Shown here piece after piece: positions 49,001-57,431 of a stretch of DNA of 64,000 bases. The notes beneath the pieces were generated by a model, which had not been told where the DNA came from, did no database searches, and saw only the letters and a list, made by a program, of their open reading frames with translations. Made by a program: the position numbers and the translations under genes. Source of the stretch: Gracilibacillus salitolerans (lineage in GTDB: Bacteria > Bacillota > Bacilli > Bacillales > Amphibacillaceae); assembly GCF_009650095.1 (NCBI RefSeq), contig NZ_CP045915.1, positions 1,240,001 to 1,304,000 on the forward strand. Reading direction: 5' to 3'. Numbering within the stretch: the stretch's first letter is position 1; each line of letters starts with the position of its first letter.

Positions 49001-51246
49001 ATCCGTTTGGCTATGTTTTCCTAAATTCTGAAATCACCTCTGATGAAGGAATAGAAGATGTACGATTTGGTAGACCTTGGCGTCCATATGCGGCTGTTTC
49101 CTTTATCAATACAGAAATGGATGATTCCATTGCTCCTGATGGTTGGGATAACTGGGGAGAACAGGCAAACGAGGAAACGGCAAGATATTCAGAATACAAT
49201 AGTACAGGTCCAGGGGCCAATCCAAAAATGCGTGATTCTTGGACAAAGCAATTAACGCCGGAAGAAGCGAATCAATACACTGTTCAAAATGTGTTAAAAG
49301 GTTCTGATGGTTGGGATCCAACCAGAGTGGGGATCATTCCGTTTTCAGCAGTATCAGCACCGGTGATTTCGCTTGATCAGCAAGACGCAATTGTAAATAA
49401 ATTAAGCTTTACTATTTCAGGTAAAGTAGATAAAGAAGCTACGGTTTATGTAAATGAAAAGGAAATAGCGGTAGGTGAAGACTTAAGTTTCAGCGTAACA
49501 GTTGAACTAGAATCAGGACTAAATACATTTACTGTAGAGGCAGTTGATTCAGATGGTAATCAGGCGGTACCTACTATCTTAAAAGTTGATTACGATCACG
49601 AGAAACCAGTTGTAACGGTAGATGATCTTGAAGGAGAGGAAGAAGGGAATCACTATAATGTAATGTATAATCCTTTCCCGATTTCAGGCAAGCTTAATGA
49701 AGCGGGAAGTGTAAAGATCAATGGTGAGGAAGTAACATTATCGGATGATTTTGCATTTAGCTCAGAGATAAACCTTGAACCTGGATTAAATGAAGTAATC
49801 ATTACGGCTGTAGATCGTGCTGGAAATGAATCTGAACCTGTAACGTTTAATCTTGTTCCAAAAGGGAGTTCAGTGCCGGACGGTCCAATACAAATTTTAC
49901 AAAGTGAAGTTACAAGCTCTAATACGGTGGAAGTTACATTTAATAGTAAGCTTGAACACTTCGATGCTAGTGATATTGAATTGCAGTCGGCAACGAACGA
50001 TTGGGCAGATCTTAACCCTGGTCTCCAACCAAACGTAGCAGTAGAAAGTATCTCAACAAGAGTTAACAAAGAAAAACAAACAGTAGCGGTTATAGAAACG
50101 AAGGAGTCATTTAATGAGGATGGAACGATAAATAAACCAATAAAAGTAGATCCACATAACATTCCATTTCTAAATGCTCCCTATTATAGCGGTGATAGAG
50201 CTAATGATATAAAACAAGCAGATGCACTATTATCTTGGCAAATGGACCATGGCGGATGGTATAAAAACATGGAAGATAAATATAATCGTCCATGGGATGG
50301 TACAGAACCTAAATCCGAAATGTACACTCCTGAACACGGTGAACTAGGGGTTATTGATAATAATGCGACGACAAACGAAATTCTCTTTTTAGCTCTCATG
50401 TATAACGAAACTGGTGATACTCGCTATAAAGAATCTGTTTTGAAAGGCATGAACTATTTACTTGAAGCTCAATATGATACTGGTGGCTGGCCACAAGTAT
50501 ACCCTGCAAGAGGCAACTATTCGGATTATGCGACGTTTAACGATAATGCGATGATTCGCGTTATGAATGTATTAACCATGGTGTCACAAAAGAAGTATCC
50601 ATTTAATACAGATATCGTTACAGAAGAACTTTCAGAACAGATAGACGCGTCACTCAATCTTGGTTTAGATTATATTCTAAATTCCCAAATTACAGTAAGC
50701 GGTGAATTAACGGCATGGTGTGCACAACATGATCCTGTTACGTACGAACCGAAGGAAGCTCGTTCATATGAACATCCATCTATTTCAGGTTCAGAGTCAG
50801 TAGGAATCGTGCAGTATCTCATGTCATTGCCTAATCCTTCAGATGAAGTTCAGGCCGCAATTGATGGTGCCTTAACCTGGTTTGAAGAGGCCAAAGTTGA
50901 AGGGGTAAAATACGTATCAGCTGATCCAGAAGGTCAATATTTTTACCCTGATTCAACAACCAATACTTGGTACCGGTTCTATGAAATTGGCACCAATCAA
51001 CCCATTTTTTCGGGAAGAGATGGTGTTATCAAGCATACGATTCAAGAAATTGAGCAAGAACGAAGAGATGGTTACCGCTGGGCAGGAGATTGGCCGCAAA
51101 AATTACTAGACATAGCGAATTCAACAGGATATTACGAAAACCGAGTCTATGTAAAAGTAGTTGGTGAAAACTCGCAAAATGCTGTAGGTGAAACATTGGA
51201 AAAAGGAAGCTTGCACAGAGTTGAAGCTGCTAATTCGTCAAAATAA
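46015..51246 (+). CDS. Giant secreted pectinase: pectinesterase (CE8) fused to pectate lyase (PL10)
   Basis: Secreted protein of 1743 residues that would de-esterify and then cut homogalacturonan. ATG 46015 follows GAGGAGGAAAGG; signal peptide MKSVLKIFLSLILLLSFMQ. Order: two Fn3 domains, each split by an inserted ThuA/amidotransferase-like domain (inserts at about 62-260 and 357-555); two plain Fn3 domains (about 623-808); CE8 beta-helix (about 809-1109) with GYQDTLY, the catalytic Asp region DVDFIFGSATAVF and FGRPWRPYA; two Ig-like domains (about 1115-1285); a further beta domain; then PL10 (about 1380-1718) with GGWPQVYP, TFNDNAMIRVM, TAWCAQHD, SYEHPSISGSESVGIV and WYRFYEI. No LPXTG or SLH anchor is seen, so it is probably released. 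Confidence 0.92.
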   Translation: MKSVLKIFLSLILLLSFMQNDVLSIVTAAESTENLPSEPIALTAEPHDSQQVELSWIPGVGKHILYVGTGNLADEMTMDHFESLGFSITFMEDKEVSGEDANSYDLVFVGESSNSSNIGDKFINSSIPVVYAEPFALDDVYLSESTSGSFGSYEDQDSLQIQESNHPLAAGLSGTVKVYDKAGKINYGAPGEEAITIATAADDDSKATIFGYEKGAENVNGDPVSARQVATFLFAGQEEYMTEEGWKLLDQSVMWALGMENIDHNETYTIKRSTEDGGPYEVVATDITGTSYIDSGLTNYSTYYYVISAVNAEGESKDSEQVSVTPIEIPDPPSAPTDLTAVERNSQVDLSWNAGDRKQILFVGTGIPADDKTIDHLESLGFAVSFIKDNEVSGEDAVSYDLVFVGESSGSAYIGKKFMDSPVPVVYAEPYALDDVHLSQADSGLFGSYENQDSISIDDSDHPLAAGLSDTIKVYNQAGNVNFGTPGEEAITIATTADDDSKATIFAYEKGAENVNGDPVPARQVATFLFAGQEEVMTEEGWKLIDASVKWALGIEDKYTSKETYNVKRSTTKEGPYETIAENIEKTTFRDTGLENGTNYYYVVSAENIGGEGNPSDEVSALPVAPLQPPTGLSSNNGNEEVTISWEPIDGANSYQVLRSKEKGLSYEVVESSVTETEYTDTGLTNGDRYYYVVSAKSDASQSVNSAPVSAVAVPENGVPAIPTGLETSAGDGQVVLTWPSVSGADSYNIKRGSFESGEYEVIASEVPLTSYQDAGVTNGETYDYVVSVVNENGESFDSEPLAVTPAKVTVVAKEGGDFKTVQEAIDAAPDNSSKRHVIYIKDGEYREKLTVPESKTNLSFVGESKEGTVLVYDDNANTIGPDGNPLGTSQSSSMFIYADDFIAKNLTIENDSGQGTGQAVAAYVAGNHAYFENVMFLGYQDTLYTHSGSQYYKDCYIEGDVDFIFGSATAVFDNCQIHSNRDGSMLTAASTPQENPFGYVFLNSEITSDEGIEDVRFGRPWRPYAAVSFINTEMDDSIAPDGWDNWGEQANEETARYSEYNSTGPGANPKMRDSWTKQLTPEEANQYTVQNVLKGSDGWDPTRVGIIPFSAVSAPVISLDQQDAIVNKLSFTISGKVDKEATVYVNEKEIAVGEDLSFSVTVELESGLNTFTVEAVDSDGNQAVPTILKVDYDHEKPVVTVDDLEGEEEGNHYNVMYNPFPISGKLNEAGSVKINGEEVTLSDDFAFSSEINLEPGLNEVIITAVDRAGNESEPVTFNLVPKGSSVPDGPIQILQSEVTSSNTVEVTFNSKLEHFDASDIELQSATNDWADLNPGLQPNVAVESISTRVNKEKQTVAVIETKESFNEDGTINKPIKVDPHNIPFLNAPYYSGDRANDIKQADALLSWQMDHGGWYKNMEDKYNRPWDGTEPKSEMYTPEHGELGVIDNNATTNEILFLALMYNETGDTRYKESVLKGMNYLLEAQYDTGGWPQVYPARGNYSDYATFNDNAMIRVMNVLTMVSQKKYPFNTDIVTEELSEQIDASLNLGLDYILNSQITVSGELTAWCAQHDPVTYEPKEARSYEHPSISGSESVGIVQYLMSLPNPSDEVQAAIDGALTWFEEAKVEGVKYVSADPEGQYFYPDSTTNTWYRFYEIGTNQPIFSGRDGVIKHTIQEIEQERRDGYRWAGDWPQKLLDIANSTGYYENRVYVKVVGENSQNAVGETLEKGSLHRVEAANSSK

Positions 51247-51290
51247 GGACAAAGATTTATTGCCCGGGTAATTTTTTATCTAGCTCATGA

Positions 51291-51328
51291 ATAGCCTTAG
51301 CCCATAGCGGGCTAAGGCTATATTTATC
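51291..51328 (+). terminator. Terminator of the pectinase gene
   Basis: Perfect 13-bp stem ATAGCCTTAGCCC / GGGCTAAGGCTAT followed by ATTTAT. The remaining bases up to 51645 hold no supported gene and presumably the sppA promoter. Confidence 0.85.
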
Positions 51329-51645
51329 AGCAAAACGCGGAAGGGTGAACTAGAATGATAGTATTACGATGGCATTTTGACGAAAGAGTTAATGAAATAA
51401 TTAGTGAATGAGCAACCGTTATGGTAAAATTTAAAAGGAATTAATTGGATCAATTAACGAATTCAAGTATACTTTTTGTGTATTCAATGTATAATCAATG
51501 AACTTTAAAATAACATATTTAATGGTAAATAACATTGACTATTAGTTCATTCGTGAAACTTTTATGAAATAACATCCGTAAACATATTAATACAAGAAAA
51601 TAGTGTTAATTTGAAATTTAATTTTAAAAAAAGGAGGAAATACAT

Positions 51646-52647
51646 ATGAACCAAAAACGCTGGATTGCTTTGGGTGTTGCTGCGGGGCTATTTTTGGCTT
51701 CAATAGGCTTTCAGTTTTTCTCAAGCATGGCAACTGCTGATTTTGAAAACATGCTTAATTTCCAAGATCCGGACGATAACTTCGGTGAAAAGGTGATTGA
51801 GAAGGGCTCAGGCACCAATAAAATTGCGGTGCTTCACTTAGATGGAGTTATTCAAGACACGACGCCAAGCACGTTAATTAATACCAATTCCTATAACCAT
51901 GAACGCTTTTTAGATATGCTCGACAAAGCTGGTGAAGATAATCGTGTGGATGGCATTATCTTACGTGTGAATACACCAGGTGGTGGTGTCGTGGAAAGTG
52001 CAGAAATTCATGATAAGATCCTGGAAATTCAAGAGCAATATGAAAAACCAATCTATGTATCAATGGGCAATACCGCTGCATCAGGGGGTTATTATATTGC
52101 TGCCCCAGCTGATAAAATTGTTGCACATAATGCGACACTTACTGGTTCGATCGGTGTCATTATGGAAAGTTTTAATTTTGCTGAGTTTGCCGATGAATAT
52201 GGTATTGATTTTAATACGATCAAGAGTGGTGAATATAAGGATATCATGTCGATGTCTCGTGAAATGACAGATGATGAACGAGAGATATTACAAACCATGA
52301 TCGATGATATGTATGCTGAGTTTGTTCAAGTCATTGTGAATGGTAGAGACATGTCCGAGGACCGTGTCCGCGAATTAGGGGATGGTCGAGTATATACAGG
52401 AGCACAAGCACAAGAAGTTGACCTCGTTGATGAACTTGGTTCGTTAGATGATACGATAGAAATCATGCGGGAAGATCATGAGCTGGCAAATGCTCAAGTG
52501 ATTGAATACGAGCCTGGCTTTAATTTTAATCAATGGTTTGGTGGTACTATTCAAAGTATGTTTGGATCAGAATCTGATTTAATTGGTATTAAAGATTTAC
52601 TGCGAGAAAATAATGCGCCACGTGCCATGTATCTTTATTCACAATAA
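51646..52647 (+). CDS. sppA: Signal peptide peptidase SppA
   Basis: Membrane-anchored Ser/Lys protease, 333 residues, degrading remnant signal peptides. One N-terminal helix (WIALGVAAGLFLASIGFQF) anchors it with the catalytic domain outside. Catalytic Ser146 in AASGGYYIA and general-base Lys198 in SGEYKDIM match the B. subtilis SppA pair closely (Ser147, Lys199). GGAGG ribosome site. Downstream RDD gene mirrors the Bacillus sppA-yteJ order. In Bacillus this pair also protects against cell-wall-active peptides. Confidence 0.95.
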   Translation: MNQKRWIALGVAAGLFLASIGFQFFSSMATADFENMLNFQDPDDNFGEKVIEKGSGTNKIAVLHLDGVIQDTTPSTLINTNSYNHERFLDMLDKAGEDNRVDGIILRVNTPGGGVVESAEIHDKILEIQEQYEKPIYVSMGNTAASGGYYIAAPADKIVAHNATLTGSIGVIMESFNFAEFADEYGIDFNTIKSGEYKDIMSMSREMTDDEREILQTMIDDMYAEFVQVIVNGRDMSEDRVRELGDGRVYTGAQAQEVDLVDELGSLDDTIEIMREDHELANAQVIEYEPGFNFNQWFGGTIQSMFGSESDLIGIKDLLRENNAPRAMYLYSQ

Positions 52648-52659
52648 GGAGGTGTCAGA

Positions 52660-53124
52660 ATGACTGAAGAACAAATGAACTATCCTACTACGCAATCAAC
52701 GAAATTTCGATATGCAGGATTTTGGATGCGATTCTGGGCATACCTAGTTGATTTAATTATTGTTTTCAGTATCAACGGCATCTTACTTGTGCCATTTAAA
52801 TTTTTCAACGATGGTTTCACTATGGATATCGGATTTTGGACCGTTACAGGGATTATAAGCTCGATTGTTTTTTATCTCTATTTTTTGTTGATGACAAGGT
52901 TCTATAACCAGACATTAGGTAAAATGATTTTTGGTTTAAGAGTCATTCGCGAGGATAGTCAATCGCTCAGCTGGAGTGATTTAATCTTTCGGGAGATAAT
53001 CGGAAGGTTCATTCACCGCGTGTTTTTTATCACCGTCTTTTTGTACCTATTTGTCGCATTCGGTGCACAGAAGCAAGGCATTCATGACATGATTGGAAAT
53101 ACACGGGTTGTGTTTGAGGAATAA
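52660..53124 (+). CDS. RDD-family membrane protein (YteJ-like)
   Basis: A 154-residue membrane protein of the RDD family with about three to four helices. FRYAGFWMRFWAYLVDLIIVF contains the diagnostic Arg and Asp residues, and GKMIFGLRVI and GAQKQGIHDMIGNTRVV are standard RDD motifs. It lies 12 bp after sppA behind AAGGAGGTG. In Bacillus the equivalent YteJ modulates SppA activity. Confidence 0.9.
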   Translation: MTEEQMNYPTTQSTKFRYAGFWMRFWAYLVDLIIVFSINGILLVPFKFFNDGFTMDIGFWTVTGIISSIVFYLYFLLMTRFYNQTLGKMIFGLRVIREDSQSLSWSDLIFREIIGRFIHRVFFITVFLYLFVAFGAQKQGIHDMIGNTRVVFEE

Positions 53125-53283
53125 GGTGTTAAATCAAAAATTTAAGTAACATACCGTCATTTGTATGAGACTTGAACATTTCGTTAATCTTAATGATGTG
53201 AAATTATACAATGAGCAAAAATGGTATCGGAAACTTCTGATGGTCGGCTAAATAACATCAGTAAGAGGTCGGTAAAAGAGATA

Positions 53284-53328
53284 AAAAAGCACTGTCGCTA
53301 CGAGGATTGTGGCTCGACAGTGCTTTTT
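53284..53328. terminator. Bidirectional terminator between the RDD gene and the minus-strand genes
   Basis: AAAAAGCACTGTCG / CGACAGTGCTTTTT, 14 perfect pairs, with A- and T-rich flanks. The stop codon of the minus-strand DUF624 gene lies in the loop. Confidence 0.9.
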
Positions 53329-53927
53329 ATTGAAATTTGATTACCGTATAATTTTTTTAGTCCAACATTTGTGGAAATAACCATGAAAAAAGCAGTTAAA
53401 CTCCCCAAAAATATAATACCGAATCCTGTTTGAATTAATAATAAAGCTATGGAGAATATTGGTATAGTAATTGATATAATCGAACGAATTGGTTGTTTCA
53501 TAATTATAATGATAGAAAGAATAAGTATCTTATAATACTTCAATTGGAATTTTATTGATAAAGGTATGGCATAAAAAGTTATCGTTAAAAATAAAATTGC
53601 TAAGGTTAATAATGCATAACTAACTACTACTAAATTTTCATTTCCTGTACTCCTCAAAATAAAGAAATCAATGATAAAAACTCCAATAATGACCAAATGT
53701 AAAAAGCCATTAATATAACTTTTCCAGAAATATTTCTTGAATTCTGTTACAAATTCAGGAAATGTTGAAAAGTTATCAGTTTCATTTCTCCATTTATCGA
53801 TTATCGAAACCATTGCATAAAAACTAGGAATAGCTGTAATAATCGGTATTGAAAATAATAACCAAAGAAAGTTTACACAGACTAATCGAAAAAGCCACTC
53901 CATAATGGAATATAACTTAGTATCCAT
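53298..53927 (-). CDS. YesL-like (DUF624) membrane protein
   Basis: Integral membrane protein, 209 residues, about five to six helices, starting MDTKLYSIMEWLFRLVCVNFLWLLFSIP as in YesL. DUF624 proteins accompany CUT1 sugar transporters and rhamnogalacturonan or glycan loci in Bacillus; their role is unknown, perhaps in transporter assembly. Minus strand, 19 bp downstream of the DeoR regulator and cotranscribed with it, divergent from the ABC transporter genes. Confidence 0.85.
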   Translation of the reverse strand: MDTKLYSIMEWLFRLVCVNFLWLLFSIPIITAIPSFYAMVSIIDKWRNETDNFSTFPEFVTEFKKYFWKSYINGFLHLVIIGVFIIDFFILRSTGNENLVVVSYALLTLAILFLTITFYAIPLSIKFQLKYYKILILSIIIIMKQPIRSIISITIPIFSIALLLIQTGFGIIFLGSLTAFFMVISTNVGLKKLYGNQISIKSTVEPQSS

Positions 53928-53946
53928 AGGTCAAAGTCCTTTCTTT

Positions 53947-54744
53947 TTAGGATGGGATGTTTTCTTCTGCTACACTTACTACAATTACTTCGACACCTTT
54001 GTATCGAATCTCTTCTAGATTGTGTGTAGGTACTAAATCACTTGTGATAATAATATCTACATCATTGAAATCACAAAACGAAGTTAATCCCACACTCGAA
54101 AATTTACTGTGATCAGCCAGAACTACTATTTTTTCTCCAGCAAAAACCATAGCTTTTTTCATTTCTGCTTCATATAAATCCGAACTAGTAATACCTTGTC
54201 GTAATGAAATTCCAGATGTACCAAGAAAGACATAATTTGCATTATACTTTTTTAATTCTTCTTCTGCTTGCGGGCCAACAGTACTAAGTGAATTTCTTCT
54301 TAATTTTCCACCAAGTAAATAAATGGAAGCGGTTTGACTTTTTGTGCATTCTTCTGCGATATTCATGGCGTTGGTGATAACTTTTAAATTTTGCTTGTTG
54401 GTACCTTCACTAGCAGCATGCCAAGTAGTTGATCCGGCATCAAAGATAATTGTCTGATTATCTTGTATTAGTTCTGCCGCAGCGCGACCAATTAATTGTT
54501 TTTCATGAAAGAATTTTTCTTTCCTTTTTTGAATAGGAAGAATTGGAGCACTGGACAAAAATTCATCTACTAGAATAGCTCCACCGTAATTCTTTTTTAG
54601 AAAACCTTCTGTTTCTAATTGATTGAGATCACGCCTAATGGTTTCCTCTGATACTCTAAATTCTTTAACCAGATCTGTTACTTTTACGCTTTTTTTATCA
54701 ATAAGTATTTTTTTTATTTTATTTCTTCTTTCAATTGCGAGCAT
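53947..54744 (-). CDS. DeoR/GlpR-type transcriptional regulator
   Basis: Sugar-metabolism repressor, 265 residues. N-terminal winged HTH AIERRNKIKKILIDKKSVKVTDLVKEFRVSEETIRRDLNQLETEGFLKKNYGGA (about 3-57) is the standard DeoR form. The C-terminal DeoRC sensor domain has IIFDAGSTTWHAA and ILLGGKLRRNSL-like YLLGGKLRRNSL for sugar phosphate binding. Divergent from the binding-protein gene. It probably controls the GH84/GH38 operon, with an amino-sugar or mannose phosphate as ligand. Confidence 0.88.
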   Translation of the reverse strand: MLAIERRNKIKKILIDKKSVKVTDLVKEFRVSEETIRRDLNQLETEGFLKKNYGGAILVDEFLSSAPILPIQKRKEKFFHEKQLIGRAAAELIQDNQTIIFDAGSTTWHAASEGTNKQNLKVITNAMNIAEECTKSQTASIYLLGGKLRRNSLSTVGPQAEEELKKYNANYVFLGTSGISLRQGITSSDLYEAEMKKAMVFAGEKIVVLADHSKFSSVGLTSFCDFNDVDIIITSDLVPTHNLEEIRYKGVEVIVVSVAEENIPS

Positions 54745-54827
54745 TTATATCCCTCATTTCTAACAAATAATTGAAACACTATATCATTTGTAATTGTATG
54801 TTAGCATATGAAATCTGATAATGCCAC

Positions 54828-54927
54828 ATAAAACCTCAAAAAATACAATGAAACAAATACTCCACTTCTCAACACATGTGAAACATGCATGATTATGTTG
54901 TTAAAAACATATAAAACGTCAAAAAAT
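54828..54927. promoter_or_regulatory. Pair of direct repeats between deoR and the transporter operon
   Basis: ATAAAACCTCAAAAAAT (54828-54844) and ATAAAACGTCAAAAAAT (54911-54927) match at 16 of 17 positions, 83 bp apart. A shorter partial copy, CACATAAACG, lies near 55010. DeoR-family repressors often bind such spaced repeats, so these are candidate operators. Confidence 0.5.
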
Positions 54928-54958
54928 TATTAATAATTCTAAAAATTCAAGAAAAAAG

Positions 54959-54987
54959 TTGACAAAGTAATCGCTTTCACACATAAT
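54959..54987 (+). promoter_or_regulatory. SigA promoter with an embedded cre site
   Basis: TTGACA (54959-54964), 17-base spacer, CATAAT (54982-54987). The spacer contains the complement of TGAAAGCGATTACT, a cre match at all but one position (54966-54980). CcpA binding there would block the polymerase, so catabolite repression is likely. Confidence 0.75.
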
Positions 54988-55055
54988 AACATTATAAACC
55001 ACGGAAAACCACATAAACGGGTTACTTGTGGAAAATAGTAACAGGGGGTTAAGTA

Positions 55056-56429
55056 ATGAATTTAAAAAAAGTACTTTTAGTCTTTCTGTTGCTACTAGCG
55101 ATGTTTCTAGTAGCATGTTCTGGTGATTCTGGAGAAGAAGCGGGAGGAACTGATACTGGTGAAGACAGTGGTAATGAAGAAACAGGAAGTGATGATGGAG
55201 GGGAAGAAGCCGACTCTGGTGAAGTTGTTGAATTAGATTTTTGGACTTTTTGGGGATCTGAAACTAGAAAACCAATTATTGAAAAAATCATTGAAGATTT
55301 CAACAATTCCCAAGATGAAATTCATGTGAAACATACTCACTTACCATGGGGAGATATCTGGACGAAAAATTTAGCTGCTGTTGCTGCGGGAGATCCACCA
55401 GATGTAATTATAAATGATATTAACTCAGTAAAACAAAGAGCAGTAAACAACCAAGTAGAAAATATAACGCAATACTTAGATGATGGAATGGAATCAGAAT
55501 ATTATCCGGAATTATGGAATGCCGGTGTATATGAAGATGAAGTATATGCCTTACCATTCAATACAGATACGAGAATTTTATACTGGAATAAAGATATGTT
55601 TGAAGAAGCAGGTCTTGATCCTGATCAACCACCTACAACTTGGGCTGAAGTTGAAGAATATGCACAACAATTAGATGAGAAAAATGGAGATCGTTTTAAT
55701 ACTATTGGTTTCTTACCTAATTATGGAATTGGTCAAGATGTTTGGATGATGAACGCTACAGGCCATGGTTTCTGGGATTTCGAAGCAGGAGAGCCTACTC
55801 TTTATAATGAGAAAGCTGTTGAAGCCTTAAATTGGGTGAGAGATTATGAGTCTAGATATGGTTTAAATGTTATTCAAGGGTTTGAAGCAGATTTTGGTAA
55901 CCAACAGTCAAATCCGTTTGTTGCAGGAAAGTTAGGTATGGCGATTCATACGCCTACTGGGTTATATACTCAGTTGCGTGACTATGGGCAAGATGTAGAC
56001 TTTGGCGTAGCACCGACTCCTGAAATGGAAGAAGGAAATGGTCATACCACTTGGGGTGGTGGATTTGTTGCTGAAGTACCTTATGGTGCAAAAGATCCAG
56101 AAGCATCTGTTGAATTCATAAAATACTTAACTGGGCCAGAGGCGCAAGAATATTGGGCAGTTATGAACTTTGATAATGTTGCAAACATTGCAGGTGCTGA
56201 AGCAGCAGCTCAAAGTGATGAACTAACGGAAAAAGGCCAAGAAGTGTATCAATTAGCAGTAGATAATATGGAACATACAATTTTGACACCGTTTCCAGTT
56301 GAAGCACCAGATATGATGTCATTGGTAGATCCTGAATTAGAAAAATTTAGACTAGGTGAACAATCAGCTGAAGAAGCATTGCAAAATGCGCAAGAAGCAG
56401 TGAAAGATTTAGCTGAAAGTACAGAATAA
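55056..56429 (+). CDS. Sugar ABC transporter substrate-binding lipoprotein (CUT1) of the GH84/GH38 locus
   Basis: Solute-binding lipoprotein, 457 residues. Signal NLKKVLLVFLLLLAMFLVACSG with lipobox; then about 45 residues rich in Gly, Glu, Asp and Ser as a surface linker. The binding domain begins with VVELDFWTFWGSETRKPIIEKI and contains YALPFNTDTRILYWNKDMFEEAGLDP and PFVAGKLGMAIHTPTGLY, typical CUT1 motifs. Strong AGGGGG ribosome site. Substrate is probably an N-glycan-type oligosaccharide, by context. Confidence 0.9.
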   Translation: MNLKKVLLVFLLLLAMFLVACSGDSGEEAGGTDTGEDSGNEETGSDDGGEEADSGEVVELDFWTFWGSETRKPIIEKIIEDFNNSQDEIHVKHTHLPWGDIWTKNLAAVAAGDPPDVIINDINSVKQRAVNNQVENITQYLDDGMESEYYPELWNAGVYEDEVYALPFNTDTRILYWNKDMFEEAGLDPDQPPTTWAEVEEYAQQLDEKNGDRFNTIGFLPNYGIGQDVWMMNATGHGFWDFEAGEPTLYNEKAVEALNWVRDYESRYGLNVIQGFEADFGNQQSNPFVAGKLGMAIHTPTGLYTQLRDYGQDVDFGVAPTPEMEEGNGHTTWGGGFVAEVPYGAKDPEASVEFIKYLTGPEAQEYWAVMNFDNVANIAGAEAAAQSDELTEKGQEVYQLAVDNMEHTILTPFPVEAPDMMSLVDPELEKFRLGEQSAEEALQNAQEAVKDLAESTE

Positions 56430-56437
56430 TTCTTTTA

Positions 56438-56471
56438 TTAATCAAGGAATGATTTTTCATTCCTTGATTAA
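56438..56471 (+). terminator. Perfect 15-bp hairpin between binding-protein and permease genes
   Basis: TTAATCAAGGAATGA / TCATTCCTTGATTAA around a TTTT loop, no U tail. It probably stabilises the binding-protein mRNA and lowers permease expression. Confidence 0.7.
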
Positions 56472-56499
56472 CTTCATTTCATAAAGGGGGATAACCAAA

Positions 56500-57429
56500 A
56501 TGGACAAAAAGAAAATGCTTCCTAAAAAGAGAGTATTAACCTTGGAACAAAAAGAAGGTTTGCAAGGTTACATCTTTATCTCTCCTTGGTTGTTTGGCTT
56601 GGTAACATTTATGGCTGGACCATTACTATTTTCATTGTTTGCGAGTTTTACAAACTATAATATTACTTCAAGAATGGATTTTATTGGACTAGACAACTAC
56701 ATAAGAATGTTTACAAATGATAGTTTATTTTGGATTTCATTAGGAAATACACTATATTTTGTAGCTTTCTCTGTACCGTTAACTACTATTGGTGCTGTGT
56801 TGATATCCGTATTGATGAATCAAAAAGTTCCCGGTATGCGAATATTTCGAACGATTTATTACTTGCCAGCTGTTCTATCTGGTGTAGGTGTATATTTATT
56901 ATGGATGCAGTTATTAAGTCCTAATACAGGTTTAATTAATACCATCCTATCATGGGTTGGCATTCAAGGTCCTGCATGGTTATTTGATCCGAATTGGACT
57001 AAACCTGCCATTATTTTTATGAGTTTATGGAAAGTAGGAGGCAGCATGTTGCTTTACTTAGCAAGCATGCAAGGTGTTCCACAATCATTATATGAGGCAG
57101 CAGAGATGGACGGAGCTAATCCGTTTAGAAGATTCTGGCATATTACCCTTCCGATGATTACACCGATTATCTTTTTTGATGTTGTTACAAGTACTATAGG
57201 TGGATTCCAAGTATTCCAAGAAGCTTATGTAATGACTGAAAGTGGTGATGGTGGTCCTGCTAACTCATTAGTATTCTTTAACCTACACATGTGGAATAAA
57301 GCGTTTGAAGTGTTCGACATGGGATATGCGATGGGGATGTCATGGGTGTTGTTTGTGATAATCTTTATCCTAACCTTCATAAATTTAAAATTAGCCCCAA
57401 GATGGGTACATTATGAAGGAGGTAAATAA
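56500..57429 (+). CDS. Sugar ABC transporter permease, MalF type
   Basis: Permease of 309 residues with a basic N-terminal tail and six helices. Motifs: GYIFISPWLFGLVTFMAGP, EAA loop YEAAEMDGANPFRRFWHITLPM, and ESGDGGPANSLVFFNLHMWNKAF. It ends 2 bp before the MalG gene. AAGGGGG ribosome site. Confidence 0.93.
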   Translation: MDKKKMLPKKRVLTLEQKEGLQGYIFISPWLFGLVTFMAGPLLFSLFASFTNYNITSRMDFIGLDNYIRMFTNDSLFWISLGNTLYFVAFSVPLTTIGAVLISVLMNQKVPGMRIFRTIYYLPAVLSGVGVYLLWMQLLSPNTGLINTILSWVGIQGPAWLFDPNWTKPAIIFMSLWKVGGSMLLYLASMQGVPQSLYEAAEMDGANPFRRFWHITLPMITPIIFFDVVTSTIGGFQVFQEAYVMTESGDGGPANSLVFFNLHMWNKAFEVFDMGYAMGMSWVLFVIIFILTFINLKLAPRWVHYEGGK

Positions 57430-57431
57430 GT

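Noticed and set aside
49653..50162. 169-codon minus-strand ORF inside the pectinase gene
   Set aside because: It is antisense to well-conserved pectinase domains and has no ribosome site; a shadow of biased codon use.
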